Assembly (NCBI GenBank): GCA_001600415.1 | Contig: BCJX01000001.1 | Location: forward strand, 2,222,271-2,286,270 | Reading direction: 5' to 3' | DNA: 64,000 bases | Source of the DNA: Pascua guehoae | Taxonomy: Eukaryota > Basidiomycota > Tremellomycetes > Trichosporonales > Trichosporonaceae | Shown: one piece after another, positions 22,633-35,000 of the stretch | How positions within the stretch are numbered: the first letter of the stretch is position 1 | How the letters are laid out: each line of letters opens with the position of its first letter | The notes under the pieces: generated by a model | The model's input: the letters and a program-made list of their open reading frames with translations, nothing else | What the model was told of the DNA's origin: nothing | Database searches by the model: none | Position numbers and translations under genes: made by a program

Positions 22633-25117
22633 CTACTGGCCCATCTTCTTGCTCGTGCGTGGTCCCATGGGTCGCCCAGGTGACGGATGGTTCCCAGAGT
22701 GGCGGCGCTCCGAGGTAGGGTTGGACTGCATAGACTGAGGGCGTGCAGCTTCCATGCCCGCAGCGTCGGTCGATTCGACGACGGGGGTGGGCTGTATCAT
22801 CTCATCGACCGCGGGGGTGGGCTGTATCATCTCATCGGCCGCGGGGATGGGCCGTCTCTTCTCGTCGACCGGGAAGGCGGCACCTGCAGCAGATGGACCG
22901 GAGATGGGAGTGGGTCCAGGGCTGGGTGTGTGGAATTCGGGCTGGGGTTGGTGGCTGGACGCACTGCCGCCAGTGTAGCTGCTGCCAGAACCACCAGGGG
23001 CGTCATACGGGGCATGCGAGGTCGAGGGCGAGAGGTAGTCGGTGCCGGAATGGGCCACAGAGCTAGAGGCGCCCGCCTCGATGTGCGCCTGTTGCCAAGC
23101 GGGGTTGTAGCTCGGGGGAAGGGTGGCACCCATCGGCACGGTGCCCGCGTCCTCCTCCATAATGGGCCAGGCAGGAGTAGGAGTAGGCATCGCGACAATC
23201 GGCGGCGAGGCGACAACTGTTGAAGACGTGCCGGACATGGGCGAGCCAGGGCCAAGTGAACGGTCTGCGTTGGACGACAGCCGGCGCTTTTCATCAGAGA
23301 ATCCATACGCCCCGGCACCGGCCGCAGCAGCTGCTGCGACACCAGTAGACGAGCTGGCCGACGAGAAGTCGGCACTCTGGTGGTTGGGGTTCAGGTAGGC
23401 GTTCTCCCCCTGTGAGCCGCCAGAACCACTCGGCGCGTAAGCACCAGGGGGCAGGCTCTGGTGTGGATCCGTGGGGCTTGTCACTCCTCCCGACGAGCTG
23501 GACATGTGAGCTCACAATCCACTGAACCTAGGAGGACTTACAGAAGAGGCGTGTACAGCTCGTGTCCAGCGTAGCCTACGTCTGTGTGTCCAGTGTAGCC
23601 TGCAACTGCAGACTTTGCTGGAGCAGGTGCTGTGCATCAGCTGCCAGACTTGTAGGATTGTAGGCGTGTTCCCGTACTTACGCGCTTGGTGCGGGAAGGG
23701 AGTCGTCTTGGACGCTGCTTCCTCGTCAATAACAAAGGTCGCGGCATCCTCCCTGTTAAGACGGCGGCGGCGCTTGCGGAGGAAGAAGATTGCAATACCT
23801 GCCAGAACAAGCGCAGAGACACCACCGACCTGGACAGTCAGTTTGGTTCCCCACGTGATCGGTGGATACATACGACGCCACCGACGATCGGGCCGATTGG
23901 CGTCTTCTTTGGTTTGGGGCGCGGCTTTCTGTCCTGTCAGCAATGGCATGATAGCAGAGTCGAGTATGGTCAACGTTGGTGGCCATCTGTTGTCACGTAC
24001 GTGCTGCTGTAAAAGGTCATGCTCTGGGCACGGATCTGGGTGGGCGCGCCTGTCACGTCTTTACCGTCGGACATGGTATTCAGAGTGATATTGTACTGGA
24101 CATTCGGGTCGAGAGGCGTGGAATACAGGGTGGCGCGGCTACGCCAGGGGTTGTAGGTGGTGTACGTATTGCTGTCGATTAAGTTGAAACTCGGATCGGT
24201 GGTGATGTAGAAACGACCCTGGTCAGGCCCGACGGCGCCTTGAATGGTAAAGAAGCTCGTGTTGCGGGGGACAGCGACGGTCACACTGGCCCCGTTGCCA
24301 CCGACGATGTGGTCCCATGCCATTGGGGACTGGCCGCCTGTGATGAAGAAGCGTCAGGTGGGTGCTTGCTCGCCCCTCGTCATACAAGTAGACTTACCAA
24401 CATTGTCACCCAGCGTGTTCGCTATCGACCAGCCACCCTTATACTGGTAGATAGGGTTTGCCGCTCCGTTGGTAGTAAAGCTCTCTGTTCTCGCTATGCT
24501 GCGCATGTCTGTTCTGGTAGAGTCAGCAACCCACTTGGTCCATGCCACACAGGTGCAAGAACCCGCGGGACTCTAGTCGCTTCCAGGTGCACGCACGCGG
24601 TGGTCTCGACGGCCCAAGTCACCACAACGGCCTTGAGGTGGACAATAACGTTCTCGATTGCGAGGAAAGAGACCGACTGCCTTGCAATGGGCTGTGAATC
24701 GGAGGTGATTGAGGCTCCCAAAAAGTCACCTTGCGGTGTAAAACATTTGACTTGTGTGTTCACGACGACGCCAACCGTGCAGTTCCTCAAGTTTTCCGTG
24801 GTGCCGTAGAAGTAGGAGGCCACCCCGGCATACTCGACCAAGGCTCCTGTGGGCGGCTTCTCGGTGTTGCCTGTGACCGTCGCCAAAGGAGTGCCTTGCC
24901 CCACCATGCCAGGAACATAGCTCGACCATGGCGTGTCGGAGAACGAAAAGTTCCACAGCTGCTCGTTGTACTTGCCATTCGTTACAACGACGTTGGGCAC
25001 ATACTGGATGATGGGGTCGATGGCGTTGTACGTCACGTTGAACTGCAGGTTGGGGTTGAAGGCGTGGGCGACACCAGTGGCCGTCGTGACCACCAGCAGA
25101 GCGAGGGCCGCAGCCAT
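22633..25117 (-). CDS. type I single-pass membrane protein, basidiomycete-type, unknown function
   Basis: Seven exons: 24597-25117, 24398-24513, 24001-24337, 23882-23933, 23682-23829, 23542-23629 and 22633-23497; 2127 nt, 708 residues. All junctions are GT-AG and phases match, with CTGAC/CTGAT branch sites before most acceptors. Residues 1-19 are a signal peptide ending in Ala-His-Ala. An extracellular region of about 330 residues follows, with several N-x-S/T sites (NVTY, NFSF, NCTV, NTSF, NITL). A transmembrane segment VGGVSALVLAGIAIFFL is closed by the stop-transfer cluster RKRRRR. The cytoplasmic tail of about 360 residues is rich in Ser, Pro and Gly and includes a duplicated DEMIQPTP segment. 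The start at 25117 was chosen because the signal peptide begins there. This architecture is common in basidiomycete cell-surface proteins; the function is not known to me. Confidence 0.75.
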
Positions 25118-26730
25118 GGTAGTTGTCGTTGGTGGCGTGTTCAACGGAAGTGGGAGCTGTGGTGGATGGAGTGAAAGTGAGAGAGAGAGTGAATGAGGAA
25201 TGCACAGCCGCAATGTCCTTGCAGAGGAAGGAAGCGGTCCGTGAGTGGTAGGTTCAGAGGTCGGAGGCGTTAGGAAGCGAGACTGACTGGCAATGCAGAG
25301 TTTGGATACACCAACAGTGACGCGAGCCGACGGGGCTGGGGCGCGCGGGACAGCGCTGTTTGTCTGTCTCTCTGACTATTACCTCCGCCGTACAGGACAA
25401 GATCACCATCCCATCCCCCTCCTCACGCCTGGCGGCTCATCGAGCCTCTGCACAGCAATCTGCACATGTAGTACCCGTACATTCTGTGCCTCCCAGGTGC
25501 TGCGCTCTGCACAAGAACGACACGCATGGAAGCATGCGGCACGGCCAAGGTTAGAGGGCAGAAATCAAGGTATGCAAGGCAAGGGGCGGCAAAGCATGCA
25601 TGAATTGGCCTCCATGCCTCGATGCCTCTCCATGCCTCCGTGCCCCGCTTCCCCCACACCGCCATTGACGCCACAGGCCTCTCAAGCACAGGCCACATGA
25701 TGCGGTCCGTCCTTTGGGCGTGCCTCTTGGGCGGCACCTTGGGCAGTCCATTGGGCTCCATGGCGGTGCAGATATCGGATGAAAGTCTAGGAAACACGGC
25801 CATGAGTGCCCGACATGTGGGGGGGTCCAAGGGTACGAGCCTCTGGAACGGTGAGGAATGAGAAGGAGCGGAACTGATCAATCGCATTCCTGGATTCTTG
25901 CCAAGATGACCCTTGATCAAACGGCCCCAGACCCAGTACTACCATTCTGTACTTTCTATAGCCTCCCAAGCCTCTGGAAGTATTGTTGCATCCCAGCCAT
26001 CCACGCAGCCAAGGAAGGGCTGGGCCCACAGATCCATAGATGGCGGAACTTGGGTTCAAGATTACAGGCACCCGCACCACTTTTGCCATGAGCCTTGCTT
26101 CGTCCTGTGCCCAAACCGGCAAGCGTGCCGGCTTTCGCTCATCTCACGCCTGCGGCCTTAGAATGCATGCTGCAAAACTACGTAATGATAGAATCGGCAG
26201 AGCGCTGAACCAGCGAGCTCTTAGAGAAGCTTGAATGCAGGCACGCGACGGTTAACATCATTAGCGTTGTCAGGAGCTCATTTAGTCCATCGTCGTGCAC
26301 AGCCTACTGTAGTCTGTCCTCGCCTTGTTCGTCAACGCTTGGTTGGTGGGTTGGTGCAAGTCCACTGCACTGGATCACTACCTCACTGTTGGACCACTAG
26401 AGTGCCAAGCAAAAGTGCGCAGTTGCTGTGTAGTGACTGTTTCGCCCCCCCCTGACCAATGAGACGCATGCACACATGTGCTCGAGCAAGGAGATACCTG
26501 TCGACCGGGTACCACCCCATGGGGAGATGTCCTCGCTTCGTGACAGCCAAGTGCGACATGCTTTTTGACTACCTTCTGGCGCCCATAGCACCCTTGACAG
26601 CCATTCAGTCGCAGTCCTGAGGATGCATATATGTACCGACCCAGTGTTCCAGCGGCCAACCACAATACTCACGACTCTTGTCCACCACTGAATACCTCGC
26701 TCGCTATCATGATGCAATATTGCAGTCGAC

Positions 26731-27162
26731 TTGGGCCAAACCGAACCGAGTTCTGGCCGTCGGTCCGACTCTCAGGTTGCGTTTCAAGGCCTAGGTAAGG
26801 GCGAGTCGCTTGGGCACGCCCATAACCCCTGTGTACCTGTGTGTCCCACTGGGGGGCATTGCTTCCCAGCACAATGCCAATACCTCCAGACAACGCTTCC
26901 GGACCGCAACAGTATCCGGACTGCGTTTGACCGCGCTGTGCCGCGATATGTTTCTCGCTCGATGTTGAGCACAGCTCCCCGATCTTTCATCTGGTGCACG
27001 ATCTCAATAGACCCCGTGCCTGCGCTGAACACATATCGTCCTTCAGCGCCGACACCGGACATCGTATTTCATTTCCTTTTGGACTGCCAGATCGACCCTA
27101 GCACATGGCCCGACCTTGGCGATGCTGCTGTGTGTTTTATTCGGACTCGGCTTGAGAGGTGA
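26731..27162 (+). pseudogene. possible retroelement relic (C-terminal fragment)
   Basis: A 143-codon frame whose end reads like the tail of a LINE-type reverse-transcriptase polyprotein: a basic RAVPRYVSRS stretch, then DIVFHFLLDC, reminiscent of the H-F-L-x-C zinc-knuckle region, then FIRTRLER and a stop. No reverse-transcriptase catalytic motif is nearby. The resemblance is weak and is offered only as a possibility. Confidence 0.2.
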
Positions 27163-27798
27163 TAGTCTGCTGACACTTCACACTTAATACATTGCCTCGC
27201 CCCGCATTTCTCACAGCTCGTGCCGCTTACTTCCAGCTACTGACAAAAGCTCGCGCTCTTCGGGCCCGACTCTTGGGTTGTGGTGTGGCTAGTCTGTGAC
27301 GTGTTTAGCTGACACTACCTGACGACTTATCCACCCCAACCACGAAACGAATGGGGGTAGATGTGGATGGGAGATGTTACAGCATGCGATGTAGAGGTTC
27401 TTGAGGGATGAAAGGGACGTCGGGGTCTGCGGCGTCCCACTCCACTGCCGAGATGCGTGTCCAGAGCCCAGTTCACCGTCTTACCCTGCAAATCCAAACT
27501 TGTATGTGGAAAGCTGTGTAGTTGCAGCACACACATTCTCAGGCATCAACAGGGGCCAGTGGCACTTGGGACGTGCCCCCATACTGCAGCTGCCAGCATT
27601 TTAATGAGCAAAAAAAGCCCCAAGCCGATGTCCAGAGAGGTCATGGCACAGCGCACAGGCTCCAGTCCACCCCAGATTGAGCAGTACATAAACATCAATT
27701 GATTCAACGACGTCTATCTCAGATGCAGCCACATCTGATTACGCCTTGTGTCAGCGCGGCCTTTGCCATCCAGTTCTATAATTTGTGGTGCAAAGTCG

Positions 27799-27928
27799 AG
27801 AGGGTGTCAAAAAGGACTGTGAGGGGTGGTGCACGGTGACATTTGTCTTGCCCTGCCTAGCCAGTACCAGCTCAAAGCTACATGCCACAGCATCCCTGCG
27901 CCCCTCACAGTGCTTTTGGACACCCTCT
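27799..27928. mobile_element. MITE-like element, copy 1
   Basis: 130 bp bounded by 28-bp terminal inverted repeats (27799-27826 and 27901-27928) that match at 26 of 28 positions. Both ends start agagggtgtc and both repeats end actgtgagggg. The interior has no coding capacity. The same termini recur about 0.4 kb downstream. No convincing target-site duplication is visible. Confidence 0.65.
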
Positions 27929-28326
27929 GGAACATCCATCGCACCCGCGGAATGTCGTGCAAACGTGGATCTGGGCGAGATCTGCGGTGATTGCCCGTTT
28001 GGGTGGCGTTAGTTTCCGTCCCCCGGGGCTACGTCATGTTCGAGCCTTGCGTTGACCCCTAACTCCACAAACATTGCGGTATGATGTCTGCTATGGGGGG
28101 GGGGGGACCTTGGTAGGGCAGGGCAGAGAGCAGCCCGGCACAGCCCAGCGACTATTGCATGGTTAGCTCAATCTTGCCACGTTGCCCCACCAGGATCAGC
28201 TCAAAGCTGCGTGTGCACAGTTCAAGATACTGGAGTTGGAAGAACCTGGCCGCAAGTAGCACCCGCCAGGACAAGCTGATTACAAGTGCCTTCAAGAGTA
28301 ACGACTATTCATTGGGTGAGCACACT

Positions 28327-28470
28327 GTACAGAGGTGTCAAAAAGGAACCAGAAATGGCGCAGGGTGAGACTGGCCGACTCTTGCAAGGTCTGCACGTCT
28401 GCAGCAGCTCAACATCTGCATGCCTCGGCATCCCTGCGCCTTTCTCGTTCCTTTTTAACACCCTCTGTAC
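28327..28470. mobile_element. MITE-like element, copy 2
   Basis: 144 bp counting a gtac at each end. Inverted repeats of about 34 bp start agag(g)gtgt at 28331 and at 28466 read in reverse, and both continue aaaaaggaac to a shared ggcgcagg. They differ by a one-base indel and a few substitutions. The gtac at both borders could be a target-site duplication or part of the inverted repeat, since it is palindromic. The terminal ten bases and the inner gcatccctgcgcc are shared with copy 1. Confidence 0.65.
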
Positions 28471-29310
28471 GATATCAACAACGGCCGACTTTTGCGAATG
28501 CAGCGGAAGTATGATAAGTGCAGGACGGGTTTTGCCGATAGCTTGGCCAAAGACGATAGAGCCTGCTTGCATGTCCCTGCCCGCAGTATAGCCAATATCG
28601 TATAATGGGTGCCACGGTTTGATACACATGCACGTGGGCAGTGGGCATGTTGTCGGGATCCTTTCGGCCACCCCCGGCTCGCTAAGTTGACAGTGGGACA
28701 TGTCCACCCGCACAAGAATAAGCCATGGAATCCTCACAACAAACGATTTCAACTCCCCATCGCAGACGGCCTAGGTCCTCTTGCATTCGTACGTTGTTAG
28801 GATCATTACACGCGAGTGAATCGGCCACAAGCTGAAGATATCAAGATACCCATACAGTGGTCCGAGCCATATCCGACGCTTGCCGCTTGCTCGGCGGCGA
28901 TGGCCGATTCGGAACTAGGCACCCGAGAAGTCCGGCGTCAGTTACAGTTACCCCGCCTCCACCTTACTACCGGTCCTGGCGCTTACCATTCGTAGTGATA
29001 GTCGTATCGAGTGTTGGTCCTGGCGAGCTGCGCGAGTTGGCGAGGGTAGTGACTAAGCCCTCAACGAGTCAATATATCGGGCAACGAGCCGCCGGGCAAG
29101 CGGTGGATGTGGCCAACAGGCTCTGTTTCTGTTCGAAATACTTGACGACCGCGTCGCCATCTCATGTCTTCCCCCCATCTCAAGTGGATTTGTGCCCACC
29201 AACAACTAACTGAGACACACGGACCATAAACGTCAACTCGAACTCTTGATTCAACCCATCCTAACTCCTACAGTTGTTCATAACTCTCACCCTACCCCCG
29301 GATCATTGCA

Positions 29311-31252
29311 ATGACAGCCGCGTCTTCGAGCACGGCCAACGGCGGTGCCAACGGTCACGCTGTCAAGGCGGACCTTCCCGTCGCCGTGGACCTGTCGCAC
29401 CACCTCTCGACGCTCGCCCGGTCCCGCATGCCGTCTCCTCTCAAGGACATTATCCAGTTTATGACGCTGGACAACATGATCTCTCTTGCCGGTGGCCTCC
29501 CGCACCCGTCGTTGTTCCCATTCCACTCGCTGTCGACGTCCATCTTCCCTCCGTCGACTGTTATGGACCCTGCTGCCCCAGCCCCGCCTAGCGAGGCGAT
29601 CGACATCGCTGTCGGCCGCACGGCGGCCGCAGACTCGCAATTCAACATCTCCGCCCACCTGCAGTACTCGGGCGGCAGGGGCCTGATTCCGATGGAGACG
29701 TGGTGCCGCGAGCTCACAAAGCGCCTTACGCCCCCGGCCTATGCCGACTGGGAGGTTCTCATCAACTGCGGCGGGACCGACGCATGGACCAAGTGCTGCA
29801 CCCTCCTCCTCGAGGCCGGTGACACGATTCTCACAGAGGGACAGGTCTACCCGTCCGCTCAGGCGACGTGGGTGCCCATGGGCGTCCGCGGCGTCCCCAT
29901 CCCCTGCGACAGCGAGGGTATGCGACCAGACATTCTCGACGAGACGTTATCCAACTGGGACGACAATGACCCCCGCGGGCGCAAGCCGCGTCTCGCTTAC
30001 CTCGTTCCCGTTGGCCAGAACCCACTGGGGAGTACGATGGGCCAGGAGCGCAGGCAGGCCATCTATGACCTTGCCGTCAAGCATGGTGAGTACCCTGGTG
30101 GTGATTGGTGATCTGCGACCTGTGACGCGCTTGGTCCTAAATGCGGTCAGCGAGCGTAATGCTGCCCCAGTGATCACCACTACGTGTGTCAAGAGAGGGC
30201 TCAGGAGAACCCGGCCTTACTCGCAGACATTGTCATTGTCGAGGACGACCCATACAATGCGCTCCAGTTTGAGCCCTTCGAGTTCGGTCAGCCTGTAGCA
30301 CCGCCGGCAACCGAAGTCGACGCCGAGGCCTTCTTCGCCAACATGTCGCAGTCGTTCCTGCGCATCGACGTCCAGGGCCGCGTGATTCGTCTTGAAACAT
30401 TCTCAAAGGTCCTCGCCCCCGGCGCGCGTATCGGTTGGTTCGTGGCCAACAAGATGTTCATTGAGCGTCTCCTCCGCGGCACAGAGGTGCAGAACCAGCA
30501 GCCATCGGGCTTCTCCCAGGTGCGTCAGATAGGGGGGCTCTATGGGGTGACGATGCCTTGCCTTTGGCTTGTCCCCCCGCGTCGGTGGTACCAACATCCT
30601 CTGGCGTCACAAGCAAGCAGCACCCATAGTGACCCAAGAACGAGCACACAGCTGACGTCCAGATGATCATCGGAGAGGTCCTGAACAAGTGGGGTATCGA
30701 CGGCTACCTCGAATGGTGCACAAACTTGAAGGAACAATACCGCGTTCGCCGCGACTGGATGGTGAGTTGGGGATTGCTGAATGGAGCATTCACTGATGAC
30801 AGCTCGAGACACTGGCGGATGAATTCGACCTCGTCCCTGCCTCTGAAAGCGGCGTCCCCGGCGCAATTGGCATGGTTGCTTACCCCAAGGGACAGGCCAA
30901 GACGGGTCCCGCACTCATGTCGTTTGTGCCGCCGGTCGGCGGCATGTTTGTGTGGTGCACCGTGTACTACAACACGCACCCCCAGTTTGCCGCTTTCAGT
31001 GAGACAAACAAGGCGCCCGAACGCGAGTTTGAGAATGTTTTCTGGCGCAAGCTCGTCGACAGCCGCGTCCTCGTCACGCCCGGGTTCTACTTTACACCCT
31101 TTGAGGGTGAAGGCGTCGCACCAGCCCACCCCGAGCCCGGGTGTGGGCACTTCCGTCTTGCGTACAGCTTTGAGCCCAAGGAGGCCATGGTCGAGGGTCT
31201 TCGCCGTCTCGCGCGTGTCATGCACACCGAGTGGGAGGAGGTGCAGGCGTAA
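29311..31252 (+). CDS. ARO8: aromatic amino acid aminotransferase (class I, PLP-dependent)
   Basis: Four exons: 29311-30085, 30194-30519, 30663-30761 and 30803-31252; 1650 nt, 549 residues. The fold-type I aminotransferase pattern is clear: LAGGLPHPSLFP near the N-terminus (substrate side), a glycine-rich QYSGGRGLIPMETW, NCGGTDAW, LVPVGQNPLGSTM, IVEDDPYNAL (PLP pyridine Asp), RLETFSKVLAPGARIGW with the PLP-binding lysine at about 330, and a C-terminal HFRLAYSF with the carboxylate-binding Arg. This set is typical of fungal Aro8/kynurenine-AAT II proteins, which transaminate Phe, Tyr, Trp and 2-aminoadipate with 2-oxoglutarate. The ARO8 rather than ARO9 assignment is by general resemblance. 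The N-terminal Ala/Ser-rich 25 residues lie outside the conserved core. Confidence 0.88.
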
Positions 31253-32008
31253 CCTGCAGAAGGGGCCGGGTGAACGAACAAGCAAACTGGGTGAGAGGTG
31301 AAAGCAAAGCGGACATTCGCCAATCGATACACAGCGCGCCAAGCCCCCCGGGGGCCAAGTACACACTGCAGGCGGCGCGGCTGAGGCGACGCTGGTGCAC
31401 TGCGGCGACAAGTGGGATCGGATTGGGGACCCCACATTGACATGATGTGCGCAGCAAGTGACAAGACGGATCCGGCATTTCTTGTCGGGGCACCATAGGG
31501 TAGAAGGCCGTTGACGCATATGAACATCATGGCCAAGTACCAAGGGCTAGGGCCAGGGCTGCGAAACGACTGAATGGTTTATTGTCTCGCCCACCGTGCA
31601 CTAACGGATACAATATCTGGATGCGGACGAGTAGTCGTGAAACCATCACACACACACATGTACTGTACGTACCCTAACTCGACTTGCACACTTGACCGGT
31701 TGCGGCGTGGCGACGACCACCCCAGCGTGTCGACCCCCCAAGGCTGGCTGTGATACAAAAGACGGTCCTGTATCCGTCTTCCCCCGTCTTTCTCATTCTT
31801 TCACTCTTTCACTCATTCACCCATTTCTCTCATTCTTCTCTTTGTTTCTTTTGTTCACTGGCTCTGTCACATCACTTGTTCCCTTTACAACCTCCAACAT
31901 CCTTTCAGTAGCCTATACCCTTTCCCCGCTACCCCACTAGGGGTGGTGCGCGTTACCTCTTATCTCGCCACCTCGCCACCACCTCGCCACCCTATCCCAA
32001 CCGCCACC
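31253..32008. other. intergenic, 0.76 kb, tandem genes
   Basis: Between the ARO8 stop and the coiled-coil protein start. The last 250 bases are CT-rich (tctttcactctttcactcattc near 31800), as in many promoters of this window. No further gene was seen. Confidence 0.5.
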
Positions 32009-35000
32009 ATGCCCTTCCCTCCGGCGTACCCCGACGTCGACCCCATACCTTCCCCCGGTCCCATCCACCCGTCAATCGGTGACATCCAACTCGACAGTGA
32101 CGGCGAATACGACATCTTAAGCGAAGGTGATAGCGAGTTCGAGATTGTTCCGAATCCGGTGGCAAACGGTATCGTAGAGATCAATCAGGACCACCTCAAG
32201 AATGGTCTGGCCGCCCTCACCATCACGTCCGAGGACGATACGGAATCTGCGTATGGCGGGATCGAGGAGAATGCCGCCGTGGGTACAAGCAGCCGCGTGG
32301 ATGATAAGGACGACACGCAAGACAAACAGGACAAGGATGTGAACAAGTTCAAGTGTACCCTGAATAAGGGAACAGACAAAGAAGAACACCACGAAGAGAA
32401 CGTTCGCCTCGAAGACCGATACCAGGACAGTACCAAGCGAGAGCCCCTCCCATACGAAGACAACGGGTGTAAGAGCAACGCAAAGGGCAAGTACAAGGAC
32501 GACCCGCTCGGAGACAACGATTCTGTGGGCCCCGGAAGGGTAAACGCCGTCGAGAACGGCCGCAACGAAAGCGGCCAAGATGACACCTTCGACCTGCCCC
32601 ACCATCAGCGAGCACGACGCAGTCGCAACCATCCACCCAGCGCTCCCTTTCTCCGCCCTGCTACCCCCGAGTTTGCCTTCTCCCCTGTGCCTCCTCCAGC
32701 CCCAATCAACCTCCCGAAATCGGCCTCCCGGTCGCTCGAACGTCCAAACATGCCTTCCGGCTCCAACTTGGAAACAAACCACGCCTATCCCCCACCTCTG
32801 GCGTCCAGGTCAGGCACTTCCAAGTCGGTATCTTCCATTAGGTCGTATGTCACGGCCCGCACTTCCTCATCTTCGGTCATTGTCACCGACGACATCACCG
32901 CAGAGCAAGAACCATGGACCTCCACGTCCCCCGGAGATTTGCACGAAGAACTCGCAGTCTCCGAAGCGGAGCGCGAAGCGGCTATCCGTGCCGCAGCATT
33001 CGCGGGTGCAGCCTTAGAACGTGAACGTGCGGCGCACCGTGCCGCTTTGCACACCCACGAGACGGAGCGTCGCATGAGTGAAGAGAGGTCATCTAACCTA
33101 TCCGAGCTGCAACAGCGCTACAGGTTCCTCGAGCACGAGCACGAAGAGACGCTTGGTCGCGTCCAGCGCCTGCATAAGGCGCTCAGGGCGACGGAGGACG
33201 CGCGTGACAAGGCACTCCTCCAAAACAGTGCACTCAAGGCTCAAAACAATACACTCCGGAAAGAGCATGATGACCTCCAAAAGAGCCATGTCAAGCTCGA
33301 GAAGAGCCACGACGTCCTCCACTTGTGCCACGAAAACGTCGATCAACGCCGTGAAGTGCTGCAGCAAAGCCACCAGACGCTCTATCAAGCCCACAACGAG
33401 CTTCAACGGAACCACGATGAGCTGCTGAGATCACACGCGTTACTGCAAGCCACCCACCGCAACCTTCGGGTCCGCCATGAAACGCTCAAAGAAACGCATA
33501 CCGACCTCCAAAACCGCCACGGTGCGGTACAAAAGCATCACGAGAAGAGCCAAATGCATGTCGACCCCCCGAGCGCAACGTTCAAAGCTTTCCCAGGTCA
33601 TTTGCAAAAGCGCGTTGAACGGTTCGAGATGGACTTTTGGGATCAGGACCCTGTCGGCCGCGCAATGTCCCACGAGGCCAGCAGGGTCAAGGCCTGGAGC
33701 AATGGTTTCCAGCGCGCGTTTCTGTCCTCTGCGACTCTTCCTAGGGCGGACGAGATGATCATATTTGACGAGGTGCTCACCACCATCGAAAACTACGGGG
33801 TTATGAGGGTCGAATACCTCCTGTACACCAAGATTCACAAGGGTGGGTCCACAGAGCTCAAGTGACTGCTGACCATTAGTAATGAGGAAGATTGCCGCTC
33901 TGGACAATATCCCCGGCAACGACAAGTTCCACATCACGAACCGAGCGGAAAAACTTGCAAAACAGGTACGTTGGTCTATGCATAGTAGCATCCGCTAACA
34001 CGCAGTGGGAACTGATGATTGAGAAGGCAAAGCCCAACAACAATGTGGCTGCAACCGACGACCGGGCGGGCACAGGTGTGGCGCCCCCGGGGCCATGGGT
34101 TCCCGCGAACGGCATCGACAGGAACTCGAATGCCCATGAACAGGTTGACTATGGTCATGCTAAGCTGCGAGGCTTCGAGAGTGAACGTGCAGCCCAGAAG
34201 GCCCCCGCAGGTCACGCACAGCTGTTGGAGCACCCCAGTGTTGATTCTGGCCGCCCCCACATCGAACCCAACACAAGTTCTGCAGTCGGAGCCCCTAGTT
34301 GGGTCCCGGATGACTCGACGATGGCGACAGGAACTACGAGGCACCTCAAAATCAACCAAGAACGCCTCGGGCTCCCTCCGACGAGGGACAGCACCGACGG
34401 TCTTCCGAGGGAGCGTGAGCTCACCGTTGCGCGCGATCACGACCGTGCTCGGCTCGAAAAGCGCGCCAGGAGGAAAGCCACCGTCCACGCCCACGACAAG
34501 GTGCCTCCGGGTGTGAAGCGCCCGTCATTCACTCGCCTCCGTGGTAAACCCCATCGATCGTTGGAGGTCGCCAAGCCCGGCCGCCGGTACTCTCTCGAAC
34601 GCCTGACATGGAAGTTCGACGACCGGGGCCACCCAAATGAGGTCAACGAGGACGCCCGTGGAGGTGACGATCCCGCTCTTACGGAGTTGATCTCTGCGAA
34701 GATGGTCTCCCAGCAGGAATTGGACCAGCCTGAGCAAAGCAGCTCCCAGTTCGAGGACTGTCCCAGCGTCGATACAAGTGTCAAAGGAGACGGCCCCGAA
34801 GCAAACGATCTCGACTCATTGCAGCTCTACCCGGCGTACTGTCGAAGCCTCGAAGACCATTCCAAGACTCCCAGCGATCCGACTCCAGGGCGAAAGGGCA
34901 AGGAACGAGAGCGAATGGAGCAGGGGACAGGGAAGGATGACAACGGTGCTAAAGTACTGAACCATGCCCGGGAGCGGAAGGACGAGCAGCAACATGTCGG

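Larger units (their letters stand above)
25118..29310. other. gene-poor region, 4.2 kb, with mobile-element remnants
   Basis: The longest stretch without a confident gene. Composition is more AT-rich than the flanking genes. It contains two related MITE-like elements and a possible retroelement relic (separate entries), plus a G12 run near 28094. A 165-codon frame at 25423-25920 on the minus strand has no recognisable domain. The last 300 bases are presumably the aminotransferase promoter. Confidence 0.5.
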
